Positions 1-8,770 of a DNA stretch of 32,713 nt are shown piece by piece. Numbering within the stretch: position 1 is the first letter of the stretch; each line of letters starts with the position of its first letter. The position numbers and the translations under genes were made by a program. The notes beneath the pieces were generated by a model that saw only the letters and a program-made list of their open reading frames with translations, ran no database searches and was not told the origin of the DNA. The stretch spans positions 1 to 32,713 of the forward strand of contig JAJDXV010000060.1 in the NCBI GenBank assembly GCA_022823085.1, in the 5' to 3' direction. The DNA comes from Candidatus Poribacteria bacterium (GTDB lineage Bacteria; Poribacteria; WGA-4E; WGA-3G).

Positions 1-145
1 CAGGGGTATTCAATTGTACGATTTGGATCATGGTTTTGCTTTACATATGTGCCCGTTTTTAGGAAAGATCGCGAGCGCAGCTCGCTCCTACAGAGGAAGA
101 CGTATCCATATATATAAAGTGAATAGGTACAATTGAATGGCCCTG
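1..145. repeat. MITE-like inverted repeat at the window edge
   Basis: The segment is bounded by 19-bp imperfect terminal inverted repeats: CAGGGGTATTCAATTGTAC at 1-19 and its reverse complement at 127-145 (GTACAATTGAATGGCCCTG), with only two mismatches. There is no room for a transposase, so it looks like a small non-autonomous element, with a second palindrome (60-90) nested inside. The left end coincides with the window edge, so a target duplication cannot be checked. It supplies the last codons of the helicase remnant read on the minus strand. Confidence 0.6.
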
Positions 146-1240
146 TTCAAACAGGTCTAATATCTGTTTCGTATTTGCGCAACCGTAACGGATGTCCCCA
201 TTTTTACGGATATAGACCATATAGTACGGATAGATAGGACTCGGTGTCTTCTTCTCTGTGTCCGTTGTGGAATTCAGCTGCTGGAGAAAGAAGATGACAC
301 CGGTCTCTGCTGGCCTGTCTCGGTTATCCGTGACGGCGTACGCGTCTTTCGGCGTGGCTTCTAATTCCGCCCTATTTCTTTCGAGATACTTTAGCAACTG
401 AATAAAAAAATAATCCAGTGTGAAGTCGCTCATGACGACACCGTCGGAGAGGTCATCGAGATCCAGAACATCTTCACGGAGTTGCATCAATTGCTCGTCC
501 CGGAAGTTGAGTTCCATCTGCGCCTGTTGGTATGTGAACTCGTTTAACGGATCGTCATCACCGCTTGCAGCAGTGTCGGCGAGTGCCATACGCGACACGA
601 CGCGACTTTGCAGACGGAGATAGACCTCCATGTCCTCGATGGGCCAGTAGTTAATCATCTTGATCGTAGCGTTACGGCTCCCGATGCGGTCAATACGACC
701 GAGCTGAAAGAATTCCGCACCGAGTGCCTCCAATAACTTCGTTTTGTCTCTTTGACCCTTCTCACCTTTATCCTCTTCCCATTTCTTAAATTCCTTTTCT
801 GCCTGCCGCTTCCCATGCAGAAGATTCGATGCTCGCGTTGAACGGATTTCGACCTTCTCTTTTATCCATTCCCCACACGCTTTGGCGATCGGTTTCTGCT
901 GGAGTTGTTTATGGAATTCCAAACCTGTATCCGTAAGCCTAAACGCTTTCTGCTCAGTGTTCGTCGGGTCAAGGCTTTTGATAAACGCTGGGTCGCCGAA
1001 CAGGAAACGGAGATTCTCTATTTCGTTCAGCGGTTTTTGGAGTGCCTCGAAGGCGTTAATGGTGAAGTAAGCGGATACGATGGAGAGGACGGAACCGTTT
1101 TTGATCTCTTGTTCTAAGAATTCGTAAACGGTTCCTCGACGAAGGTTGTCTCGGATACCGGATCTGAGATTTGTATCTTGATTCGGTATGATGCATTCAG
1201 GGAGGTGAAATTTCTTTACTCTTAAATAGACAAGGCACAA
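59..1240 (-). pseudogene. Remnant of a PLD-domain SNF2-type helicase, core deleted
   Basis: The 393-residue ORF joins two distant parts of a much larger (about 1000 aa by family memory) helicase with an N-terminal phospholipase-D-like domain. Residues about 20-145 look like the start of the PLD nuclease domain and stop at 'LLHGK', where the H-x-K motif should continue. From about residue 182 the sequence resumes at 'GRIDRIGS', the helicase motif VI region, and continues into the C-terminal domain ('INYWPIEDMEVYLRL'). Walker A, the DExx box and the remaining helicase motifs are absent. The C-terminus breaks off after 'KQILDLFEQ' and the last 20 or so residues are encoded by the inverted repeat at 1-145. 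No convincing ribosome site precedes the GTG/ATG candidates, and the 5' end overlaps the dppA-like gene by 19 bp. I infer an in-frame decayed gene without helicase activity. Confidence 0.7.
60..90. repeat. REP-like palindrome (TAGG...CCTA family, copy 1)
   Basis: GCGAGC (71-76), loop GCA, GCTCGC (80-85) form a perfect inner hairpin, with TAGGA at 60-64 and TCCTA at 86-90 as outer arms. Similar TAGG/CCTA GC-rich palindromes are at 5007-5033 and 10210-10236. Read on the minus strand it encodes the tail 'SVGASCARDLS' of the helicase remnant. Confidence 0.6.
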
Positions 1241-1995
1241 AGGTCATCGCTCTGCCAGCTGACAGTGCGATCATCGACTTTCGAGGCACCACGCCTCAGG
1301 TAGCCGTCAATTGACTTGCCTTCCAGTACCCGGACTTCAAATGTATAGGGGGGATCCATCTTGAAAGGTGCGATCTCGGAGATATTTTGGCAAGCCTCAG
1401 CGGATATTTCTCGAATCAGTTCGCACGAACGTTGCGGTGAGATATGCAACGCCAGTTCCTGTCCGAGCCCTTGTTTCGTTTCGACGCTATAAATGTTAGG
1501 GATCAGCTGCTCCGCTTCAGCGATCGCTTTATCGTCACCGGAGATGAAGACAGTAGGGACATCGAAGGTGCCTGCCAACGCTGCGCGGCATCCAAATTCG
1601 CCGATCATCTCTCCATTGAGTTTGTAATACTCGATAGACAAAGAAGAATAGGTATGACTCAACGGCGCGTTCCGTGTGCCTGCCATTGCATGCTGTCCCA
1701 CGAAGAAGAGCGCGTCATACCCCTCGTCAAGATAGTAGGGCGGACGGATAGGCCCGCGTGCGATTAACTTCGCCTTCGGATGAAATTCGAGTACGTCAAT
1801 CCCGCCAGAGCCGTGTCCATCCCAAACCACGATTTCTGCGTCGACATCCACATCAAGAATGCCGTCAACGGCAGCGTTTATCTCCTGCGTCAACAATTTC
1901 ATGGCTGCCTGTTTCAGGGGGCCCTCTTCACGGGTTTGATTGAAACGGGATACCATCGCAACGCCTTCCAAGTCTGTCAAAATGTAAATCTTCAT
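1222..1995 (-). CDS. D-aminopeptidase, M55 family (DppA-like)
   Basis: Predicted zinc-dependent aminopeptidase of peptidase family M55, which removes N-terminal D- or L-residues from short peptides; DppA is the type enzyme. The protein opens with 'MKIYILTDLEGVAMV', carrying the D8-x-E10 metal ligands, followed by 'WDGHGSGG' and 'FFVGQHAM', which supply the histidine ligands, and 'GEMIGEFG'. I chose the ATG at 1995 because the family motif begins there and AGGAG lies about 10 nt upstream; the longer frame to 2073 adds 26 residues that overlap korB. At 257 residues it is near the usual family length. It lies 55 nt downstream of korB on the same strand, probably in the same transcript. The substrate is not evident. 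Confidence 0.88.
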   Translation of the reverse strand: MKIYILTDLEGVAMVSRFNQTREEGPLKQAAMKLLTQEINAAVDGILDVDVDAEIVVWDGHGSGGIDVLEFHPKAKLIARGPIRPPYYLDEGYDALFFVGQHAMAGTRNAPLSHTYSSLSIEYYKLNGEMIGEFGCRAALAGTFDVPTVFISGDDKAIAEAEQLIPNIYSVETKQGLGQELALHISPQRSCELIREISAEACQNISEIAPFKMDPPYTFEVRVLEGKSIDGYLRRGASKVDDRTVSWQSDDLCALSI

Positions 1996-2050
1996 GGTTG
2001 GGCTCCTGTCAGATTTAACAACCCTCTTGAAACGGATATCCGAACAATAC

Positions 2051-3100
2051 TTATGACACCATCCACGTTTCACCGTCGTGAAGGAGCGCGTTGAGGTCGC
2101 CTTCGCCCATCCGTTCTGTTGCGGTACGGATCTGTTTGGTCATCAGGTTTTCGTAGCACGGGTGTTGGACGCTTCGGAAAATGCCCATCGGATGTGGCAT
2201 ATCAGGCGTATCGCTCATCCCAGCAAGGAAATTCGCTAAAGTGGTGTCTTCGGCGTGCTGATCATGGACGATGAGGTCATCAATAGTGTGCTCACCATCT
2301 GTGAGGTCAACGACTTCAGGTTGGAAACCGTTGAGTCGGATGCCCTTATCGTGTTCCGCGCCGAAAACGAGGGGTTCACCGTGTTCGAGAAGCACCGTAT
2401 GATCAGTCTTATGCTCTTTTTTTCTCTGTAGTATAAAGGTTTCGTCGTTAAAGATATGGCAATTTTGGTAGATCTCAATGAAAGAGGTGCCTTTATGCTC
2501 AAAGGCAGCCTTGAGCATCGGACGCAAATGATCGGCGTGAACGTCTACTGACCGTGCAACGAATGTTGCCCCTGAAGCGAGTGCGAGGCTGAGCGGGTTA
2601 AAAGGTGTGTCTAATGAGCCGATTGGGGCGGACTGATACATTTTCTGCCCTCGTTCAGATGTCGGTGAATATTGCCCCTTTGTGAGCCCGTAGACACGGT
2701 TGTTGAACAGGAGCACGTTGATGTCGAAATTCCGGCGCATCAGATGGATAAAGTGGTTACCGCCTATTGAAAGTGCATCACCGTCACCCGTGATAACCCA
2801 TACAGAGAGATCCGGGTTCGCCATCTTTACACCGGAGGCGATCGTTGGTGCTCGACCGTGGATCGTGTGGAAACCGTAGGTGTTCATGTAGTACGGGAAC
2901 CGACTTGAACACCCGATGCCGGAAATAAAGACGATATTCTCTTTCGGAATGCCGAGTTCAGGTAAAACGCGCTGCGTCTGCGCAAGAATGGAATAGTCGC
3001 CGCAGCTCGGACACCAGCGTACATCTTGGTCGGATTTGAAATCGTTCCTTGTGAGGGTCGGTGCACCGACCGGAATCCGTGAAGTTCTTTTTCTTTTCAT
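2051..3100 (-). CDS. korB: 2-oxoacid:ferredoxin oxidoreductase, beta subunit
   Basis: This is the thiamine-diphosphate-binding subunit of a 2-oxoacid (2-oxoglutarate-type) ferredoxin oxidoreductase, which decarboxylates a 2-oxoacid to acyl-CoA and reduces ferredoxin. Near the N-terminus 'WCPSCGDY' has the cysteines typical of Fe-S binding in KorB-type subunits. 'GIGCSSRFPYYMNTYGFHTIHGRA' region residues and 'GDGDALSIGGNHFIH' (TPP/Mg motif with a later 'NNRVYGLTKGQ') are classic. 349 residues is on the long side of the family. It starts 28 nt after korA, as expected for subunits made together. Substrate assignment (2-oxoglutarate versus pyruvate) is by resemblance only. Confidence 0.92.
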   Translation of the reverse strand: MKRKRTSRIPVGAPTLTRNDFKSDQDVRWCPSCGDYSILAQTQRVLPELGIPKENIVFISGIGCSSRFPYYMNTYGFHTIHGRAPTIASGVKMANPDLSVWVITGDGDALSIGGNHFIHLMRRNFDINVLLFNNRVYGLTKGQYSPTSERGQKMYQSAPIGSLDTPFNPLSLALASGATFVARSVDVHADHLRPMLKAAFEHKGTSFIEIYQNCHIFNDETFILQRKKEHKTDHTVLLEHGEPLVFGAEHDKGIRLNGFQPEVVDLTDGEHTIDDLIVHDQHAEDTTLANFLAGMSDTPDMPHPMGIFRSVQHPCYENLMTKQIRTATERMGEGDLNALLHDGETWMVS

Positions 3101-3128
3101 GATATTTTACCGCCTTTGGCGTTTGACG

Positions 3129-4985
3129 CTAAAAGTGTTCTATCTCTTTAAGTATTTCGTCTATTTTGGCATGCAACTCAAAAACATGAAACGGTTGTCC
3201 CTGTACTTTGTTAATCCCAATGGCATCAATCAAATAGGTGGAACGGATGAGTTGAAGGAGTTGCCCACTATTGAGTTCGGGAATTAAGATTTTTTTGAAT
3301 CTTTTGAGGATATCGGCTAAATCGTTTGGAAACGGATTGAGGTGCCGGAGATGAACATGCCCTATTGGAAGTCCTTCGGCGACATAATTTTCCGCTGCGG
3401 TTCTGATTGCGCCGAAAGTACCGCCCCATCCGAGCAAGAGGATGTCGCCCTCCTGTGCGCCAAAGATCTCAGTCGGTGGAATGTCGTTGGCAATGCGTGC
3501 CACCTTTTCCGCTCGGATTTCTACCATCTTTTCGTGGTTCTCGGGGTCGTAGCTGACGTGTCCAGTCACATCGGATTTCTCCAATCCACCGATGCGGTGC
3601 TCTAAACCGAGTGTTCCCGGTTTTGCCCACGGACGCGCCAGGGTCTCTGGGTCGCGTAGATACGGTTCAAATTCGTCATTGGTATCCGCACTCGTTGAGA
3701 AATTCGGTTTAATCTCCGGTAACTCGGAGAGTTCAGGGATTTTCCAGGGTTCGGCACCCATTCCGATATAGAGATCAGACAAAAAGATCACGGGGGTCCT
3801 ATATTTCACTGCGATCCGGCACGCCTCATAGACGGCTTCAAAACAGTCGAACGGACGTGAGGACGCGACGATCGGGATCGGAGACTCGCCATTCCTACCG
3901 TAAAACATCTGTAGGAGGTCTGATTGCTCCGTCTTTGTCGGCATTCCCGTTGAGGGACCTGCACGTTGGATGTTACAGACGACGATAGGGAGTTCGGCAA
4001 TCATTGCAAGGTTAATCGCTTCGGCTTTAAGAGCGAGTCCGGGGCCGCTACTGCCGGTAACACCGAGTGCACCACTAAATGCGGCACCAATTGCGACACC
4101 AACGGCGGCGATTTCATCTTCCATCTGCATGGTAATCACACCGAAATTTCGGTATTTGGCGAGTCCGTGAAGGATGTCGCTTGCAGGCGTTATCGGGTAA
4201 CTCCCATAAACGAGCGGTAAACCAGATTGATGCGATGCGGCGATGAGTCCAAGCACTGTTGCCATATTGCCTTCGATGTTTCGATAGGTGCCGGGTTCAA
4301 AAGGTGCCGGTTTGACATCGTAAGAGACGGCGAATTGCTCCGTCATATCACAGTAGGCATTCCCCGCGCGAAGTGCGAGGATATTGGGCTCAATGTACTG
4401 CGGTTTTCGAGCGAATTTCGCTTTGATCCACTTCATCGTGTATTCCATCGGACGATTGTAGAGCCAGAGGATCATACCGAGTGCGAAAAAGTTTTTACAT
4501 CTATCAATTTCGGCCGTACTCAATTGCGTTGTTTCGAGTGTTTTTCGCGTGAGCTGTGTTAATTCGACACGGAAGACTTGGTATTTTGTAAGCGCATCGC
4601 TTTCGAGAGGGTCTTCTTCATAGCCTGCGAGGCGTAGGTTGCGTCGTGCGAAATTATCAGAATTTGCGATAAGAATGCCGTTCGGTTTAAGTTTATGGAG
4701 GTGGACTTTTAACGCGGCGGGGTTCATTACTACGAGTACGTCACAGAGGTCACCAGGCGTATGAATTTGTTCACTTGAAAAGTGGAGTTGGAATCCGGAT
4801 ACGCCTGCCAAAGACCCAGCGGGCGCGCGAATCTCGGCGGGGTAATCCGGGAGGGTAGCGACATCGTTCCCAATGAGGGCGGTGGTTTCTGTCATTTGTG
4901 TGCCAATAGACTGTGAACCATCACCGGAATCGCCAGCAAATAAGATTGTCGCTGCCTCGATTTGCTCTACTGGCTTGCGCATCAC
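3129..4985 (-). CDS. korA: 2-oxoacid:ferredoxin oxidoreductase, fused gamma-alpha subunit
   Basis: The 618-residue protein fuses the gamma domain (about 1-190, beginning 'ILFAGDSGDGSQSIG') with the pyrimidine-binding alpha domain (about 215-610, 'YGSYPITPASDILHGLAK', 'MQMEDEIAAVGVAIGAAFSGALGVTGSSGPG' region). This gamma-alpha fusion is the common bacterial KorA arrangement. With KorB it forms the catalytic complex of a reductive or oxidative TCA-type 2-oxoacid step. The start ATG-ATG at 4985 directly precedes the conserved domain. A palindrome (5007-5033) separates it from the CBS gene upstream on the same strand. Confidence 0.92.
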   Translation of the reverse strand: MMRKPVEQIEAATILFAGDSGDGSQSIGTQMTETTALIGNDVATLPDYPAEIRAPAGSLAGVSGFQLHFSSEQIHTPGDLCDVLVVMNPAALKVHLHKLKPNGILIANSDNFARRNLRLAGYEEDPLESDALTKYQVFRVELTQLTRKTLETTQLSTAEIDRCKNFFALGMILWLYNRPMEYTMKWIKAKFARKPQYIEPNILALRAGNAYCDMTEQFAVSYDVKPAPFEPGTYRNIEGNMATVLGLIAASHQSGLPLVYGSYPITPASDILHGLAKYRNFGVITMQMEDEIAAVGVAIGAAFSGALGVTGSSGPGLALKAEAINLAMIAELPIVVCNIQRAGPSTGMPTKTEQSDLLQMFYGRNGESPIPIVASSRPFDCFEAVYEACRIAVKYRTPVIFLSDLYIGMGAEPWKIPELSELPEIKPNFSTSADTNDEFEPYLRDPETLARPWAKPGTLGLEHRIGGLEKSDVTGHVSYDPENHEKMVEIRAEKVARIANDIPPTEIFGAQEGDILLLGWGGTFGAIRTAAENYVAEGLPIGHVHLRHLNPFPNDLADILKRFKKILIPELNSGQLLQLIRSTYLIDAIGINKVQGQPFHVFELHAKIDEILKEIEHF

Positions 4986-5006
4986 AATTGTTTCCTTTTC
5001 GTGTGG

Positions 5007-5033
5007 TAGGTGCGCGCGCTCTGAACGCGCCTA
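5007..5033. repeat. REP-like palindrome (TAGG...CCTA family, copy 2)
   Basis: TAGGTGCGCG and CGCGCCTA are complementary arms (with one mismatch) around a short loop, in the gap between korA and the CBS gene. It shares its TAGG/CCTA ends and GCGC core with 10210-10236. No T-run follows on either side, so it is not a standard intrinsic terminator. Confidence 0.5.
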
Positions 5034-5050
5034 TAAAATCTGAAAGCCGT

Positions 5051-5584
5051 TTAGGCACCCTCGCGTGCTTTAAAGGCATCTCGAACAGGTCTCGGAGGTA
5101 GCGTTAGGACTTCTTTCGGAAACTCTTCAACAAGATAAGAGATCGCATCACGGATGGAAACCATACCGATCGGGCGGTTTTCTGTATCCACGATCGGGAC
5201 ATGCCGATAATGACCGCGTGCCATATACAGAATAGCAGTGTTCAGGAAATCTTCGGGGGCTGCTGTTTGCGGGTCTGCTATCATAAATTCTTTGACACTA
5301 ACGACGTCAAGGTCTCCGACCTGCTTGTTGAGGATTTTGTATAGGACATCTCGTTCACTAAAAATCCCGCGAAGATAACCGTTTTCGACGACCGGTGCCG
5401 CGCCAATCTTATGGGTAAGGAGTATATCGATCGCTTCGTTTGTGCTATAATTAATGTCAATAGTGACAATAGGGCGCATTATATCTTTCAGTAAAACGTG
5501 TATCTCATGGGCGCGCCATGCTTTTAATGCATCTTCTTCGTCCATCTGTTTTAATTCTTCGTCAATCGCTAAGTCGTAAAGCAC
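5051..5584 (-). CDS. CBS-domain pair protein
   Basis: 177 residues with two CBS motifs: 'LKDIMRPIVTIDINYSTNEAIDILLTHKIG' region at about 32-90 and 'VKEFMIADPQTAAPEDFLN' region at about 96-155, each ending in the usual 'GIFSERDVL' or 'GMVSIRDAIS' strand-helix. CBS pairs bind adenosyl ligands and usually sense energy state. The start is GTG at 5584, supported by a strong AGGAGG about 9 nt upstream. It follows the other CBS gene by 2 nt and precedes korA, so it may tune the oxidoreductase; that role is inferred from position. Confidence 0.85.
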   Translation of the reverse strand: MLYDLAIDEELKQMDEEDALKAWRAHEIHVLLKDIMRPIVTIDINYSTNEAIDILLTHKIGAAPVVENGYLRGIFSERDVLYKILNKQVGDLDVVSVKEFMIADPQTAAPEDFLNTAILYMARGHYRHVPIVDTENRPIGMVSIRDAISYLVEEFPKEVLTLPPRPVRDAFKAREGA

Positions 5585-5586
5585 AA

Positions 5587-6024
5587 TTACGCCTCCTGTT
5601 CCTGATTTTCTATAAATACAGCAATATGCTCCAAAATATCACGGGTTGAAATGATGCCGATGGGATAGGCTTCCTCTTGGTCGTCCCAAACGCAGAGCGG
5701 AACGTGGCGGAAATGCCCGAGGTGCATCAAATTTAAAGCGAAGGCGATCGGGTCGCTGGCGCGTAATACCTCTGGCTCCGGGGTCATCACCTGTTCAACT
5801 TTAAAGTCTGAAGGTGCGGCGCGTTGTCCGCTCAAGTGAGTGAGCAGGTCACGTTCGGTAATAATCCCTACCAATTGTTCATCCGTATCAACAACGAGAA
5901 CACACCCGCGCGCTTCTTCCTGCATCAAATCAATAACAATAGAGACTGGGGAACCAACTTGCACGGTGGTAGGTTGTTTATAGTCAAGGGTGCTAATCGG
6001 TAAAGATAACGTTCTGGCATCCAT
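5587..6024 (-). CDS. CBS-domain pair protein
   Basis: 145 residues almost entirely made of two CBS motifs: 'VGSPVSIVIDLMQEEARGCVLVVD' region with 'GIITERDLLTHL', then 'VEQVMTPEPEVLRASDPIAFALNLM' region with 'GIISTRDILEHI'. It is the first gene of the apparent CBS-CBS-korA-korB-dppA run on the minus strand. The ATG at 6024 fits the family start, with GAAGGGAT as a modest ribosome site. The two CBS proteins may pair, since their stop and start are separated by only two bases. The ligand is unknown. Confidence 0.85.
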   Translation of the reverse strand: MDARTLSLPISTLDYKQPTTVQVGSPVSIVIDLMQEEARGCVLVVDTDEQLVGIITERDLLTHLSGQRAAPSDFKVEQVMTPEPEVLRASDPIAFALNLMHLGHFRHVPLCVWDDQEEAYPIGIISTRDILEHIAVFIENQEQEA

Positions 6025-6179
6025 CGCATCTATCCCTTCAGGTTAACGTCAGAAAACGGTTTTGAGTTTCTTATTCTTTTCGTTAATAAGGATACCACAT
6101 TTTCCGACGATTTGCAAAAATATTTTCCGTGAACGCGTCAAGGCGCGTTGTAGAATCTCAACCTTAATTTTTCGGCGGT

Positions 6180-7121
6180 CTATACCTTCAATGTAACTGC
6201 CCGAGAACTCGGTGAACCCCAGCCCGGAACAACGATGCTCCATCTACCTGCAGGACCGCCTGCGACTGTGAGCAGCAGGTCTTCCACAGTGTATCGTTTT
6301 GTGGTGTCAGCGATATATTGTCGGACATCGGTTTTGCTGAAACCGTCACCGGAGATCGTCTTCGCATGTTCAACGCCTATCACAACAAGTGTTTCTCCGC
6401 TACTGTTCCCCGGTGCAGTGATGTTCGCAGAAATTGTACGCAGGATACCTTCAGCGGTGTTGCTCCCGTGGTCATTGACGGTTTGTGGGCCGGCAGCGGC
6501 GAAAACGGTGACGGTGCTATCGTCGGCTTGGAACCCGCGATTGACATGCAGAGGCTCCCACGGACTCACCGTCTCGTTTTCAGCGATGCAGCACGTGTAT
6601 TTTCCGGCGTGTCCAAATGCGGCGCGGTCGAGTTCACCGGGGAACGCACCACCGATATTCGTACATACGAACCGCACGGCACGGCCGATAGTTGCGTTTG
6701 CACGCCATCCCTGACCGAAGAGATTGAACCCGTCGTTGATGTCTAACGCTTCTCGGATGGGACCGTTTACGATAAGCATCGGTCCGACATGAGAGGTCGT
6801 GACTTGCACACCGTGGAGGTTGAACTGCTCGGCAGTCATCGCCTCAACAGCGGTGAGGATAAGCGGTAAATACGCCGGTTTGCAACCCGCCATAACCGCG
6901 TTGATTGCCACCTTCTCGACAGTGGCTCTGCCCCATTTCGGTGGTACTGCTGCGATAAGTTCATCTGGATCTCGGTCTGTTCCACTGAGCATACGTTCAA
7001 CACGTTCTGATGTCGGTGGAACGACAGGTAACCCGTCCGTCCATCCGTTCTCATAACATGCCTCAATAAGGTCTTCGGTTTCGTCAATCTCAACTGCTGT
7101 AGAATGCCATTCTCGTGCCAT
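6180..7121 (-). CDS. Conserved protein resembling the UGSC-type (seleno)protein family
   Basis: The 313-residue soluble protein carries signatures I associate from memory with UGSC-family (seleno)proteins: 'GWTDGLPVVPPTSERVERML', 'ATVEKVAINAVMAGC', 'NGPIREALDINDG', 'RANATIGRA' and 'SPWEPLHV'. The UGSC motif itself is not present in this ORF, so it would correspond to the part of the family lacking it. Function is unknown and I do not assign a reaction. The start ATG at 7121 precedes 'AREWHSTAVEID'. It is divergent from the Gfo/Idh/MocA gene at 7300. A small palindrome (AACGCG 6132-6137 / CGCGTT 6144-6149) lies just beyond its stop codon. Confidence 0.6.
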   Translation of the reverse strand: MAREWHSTAVEIDETEDLIEACYENGWTDGLPVVPPTSERVERMLSGTDRDPDELIAAVPPKWGRATVEKVAINAVMAGCKPAYLPLILTAVEAMTAEQFNLHGVQVTTSHVGPMLIVNGPIREALDINDGFNLFGQGWRANATIGRAVRFVCTNIGGAFPGELDRAAFGHAGKYTCCIAENETVSPWEPLHVNRGFQADDSTVTVFAAAGPQTVNDHGSNTAEGILRTISANITAPGNSSGETLVVIGVEHAKTISGDGFSKTDVRQYIADTTKRYTVEDLLLTVAGGPAGRWSIVVPGWGSPSSRAVTLKV

Positions 7122-7299
7122 AGATAGGTCCTTTTGGTAAGATTCGTTTTGATATACACATTAAGATATGCTATCATATTAGCACGAATTCTTTAGGTTT
7201 GCAAGACCCAGTTTTTGTTATTTTAGAAATAAGATTCGAGAACTCATCTGAGTATCTATTATCAATTTTTCAACGTATGGAAATAAGGAGAAAAATAGC

Positions 7300-8259
7300 G
7301 TGAAAATTGCTTTTATCGGTGTCGGCGGCATCGCTGGTAACTACCGCCGAAGTCTTAAACAACTCGAACGTCCCATCGCAGCAGTTTGCGATATAAATGC
7401 CGAACGCGCCGAAACGATCGCAACGGAGGAAAACGCCACCGCCTATACCGACCACGGCGAAATGCTCCAGAAAGAAAAACCGGATGTCGTGTTTACCTGT
7501 ATCCCACCGGGCGCACACACCACACAGGTTGCCGATGCCGCTGCCTCTGGTGCAGCACTCTTCGTCGCGAAACCTGTCGCACAAGACTTGGAAACCGCGC
7601 AAAATACTAACGACGCAATTGCTGACGCTGGTGTTATCAATCAAGTCGGATACATGGCACGGTATAGCGATATTACGGCGAAAACGAAGGAATTGGTCGG
7701 CGATCAACAATTGACGATGGGAATCGGACGGTTTCTCACAAGGATGGGTGCCAGCCACCCGTGGTGGGGAAAATATGACGTATCCCGCGGACAGATGGTA
7801 GAACAGACGACACATGTCTTCGACCTCATCCGCTATTTTCTGGGTGATGCGGTGAGTGTTCACGCTTACGGTATCAAAGGTGTCTCAGACGGGATCGCCG
7901 ATTTCGAGGAGTGCACCATCTGTAATATAAAATTTGAGAGTGGTGCTGTGGCAAGTATCACCAGTACATGTGTTGCCCGCGCACCCGACGGTTTTGCAAC
8001 CGAGCTTATCGGCGACGATCTCTATCTCAAACTCACGCACGACCTCGGATTACACGGTCAGATTGGTGGTGAAGGCGTTGATTACACCGGTACGGAAGCC
8101 GGTTACTTCCGACAGGTTGAGCAGTTTATGAAGGCTGTTGATGCGAACGATCAGGGATTGGTGCTATCCTGTTACGCCGATGCCGTCAAAACGCTTGCCG
8201 TCACACTCGCTGCGAACCGTTCATTGGAAACAGGCGAAATCGAGCAGGTTATCGTTTAG
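7300..8259 (+). CDS. Gfo/Idh/MocA family oxidoreductase
   Basis: Predicted NAD(P)-dependent oxidoreductase acting on a sugar or cyclitol. 'MKIAFIGVGGIAGNYRRSL' is the Rossmann dinucleotide fold (G-x-G-x-x-G), 'AVCDINAERAE' ends strand beta-2, and 'FVAKPVAQD' matches the EKP-type motif, with A in place of the usual E. The C-terminal half has the mixed beta-sheet domain, including 'EQTTHVFDLIRYFLG', where the conserved D/H of the active site lies. At 319 residues it is standard length. The start is GTG at 7300, with AAGGAG about 10 nt upstream. It ends 8 bp from the convergent frameshifted gene. The substrate cannot be told from sequence. Confidence 0.88.
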   Translation: MKIAFIGVGGIAGNYRRSLKQLERPIAAVCDINAERAETIATEENATAYTDHGEMLQKEKPDVVFTCIPPGAHTTQVADAAASGAALFVAKPVAQDLETAQNTNDAIADAGVINQVGYMARYSDITAKTKELVGDQQLTMGIGRFLTRMGASHPWWGKYDVSRGQMVEQTTHVFDLIRYFLGDAVSVHAYGIKGVSDGIADFEECTICNIKFESGAVASITSTCVARAPDGFATELIGDDLYLKLTHDLGLHGQIGGEGVDYTGTEAGYFRQVEQFMKAVDANDQGLVLSCYADAVKTLAVTLAANRSLETGEIEQVIV

Positions 8260-8267
8260 GGGTAACC

Positions 8268-8770
8268 TTACCCAAACAACACACCTGCTAAATTTTGTGG
8301 TCTGCCACAACGTCCGATCAAAATTAGCATACGTCTGCCGTGGATGGATACCTTTGGCTGCTTTGTGCCTTTCGGATCTGTCCACTTAATACCTCTACCG
8401 TGGAATAGGACAGGGGTATAGACAATTCGTGATCGGACTAAAGCAGGCGCGATTTCGGCAGTAAATTTCAGGCTGTTTTCTAATTTTTCGATTACATCTG
8501 ATTCAACGGCTTTCCCACTTTTGAGTTCAATCGAGGCTGCAACGAGACGATTTCCAGTAGGATGAATAAAAAAAAGAATCGGTCACACCGTTTTTCGGTC
8601 CTTCCACGTAAATCAAATTCGTGTTCCAGATTTACAACCACTCGTGTGGGCGGTACCCCTGTCATGTCAACACTGCATCCTTCTCCACTACACGAACTGA
8701 TTAGACTATTATCATGGAAACACGCCCGGAGTTCACTAAGAATCCTACGCTCATTCACGTTCGCTGCCAC
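8268..8770 (-). pseudogene. PD-(D/E)XK-like partner of the ATPase, frameshifted at a T8 run
   Basis: In one frame the gene reads 92 residues and stops at 8492. Moving one base back at the run of eight T (coding strand, 8568-8575) opens a continuous frame to a TAA at 8268, giving about 167 residues in total. The joined product contains 'RVVVNLEHEFDLRG', 'KRCDRF' and then 'VAASIELKSGKA', where D-(n)-E-x-K resembles the catalytic core of PD-(D/E)XK nucleases. It overlaps the ATPase stop codon: GTG at 8770 or, better spaced from AAAGG, GTG at 8758 in GTGAATGA. Either the gene is broken, the read lost a T, or slippage on T8 makes the full protein. The nuclease idea is a motif-level guess. Confidence 0.6.

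Noticed and set aside
6235..6746. Plus-strand ORFs opposite the UGSC-like gene
   Set aside because: They mirror the codon structure of the minus-strand gene, have no ribosome sites and no recognisable protein features.
8260..8280. Bidirectional terminator GGGTAACCTTACCC
   Set aside because: The stem is 5 bp with a 4-nt loop and there is no T-run on either side; too weak to call.
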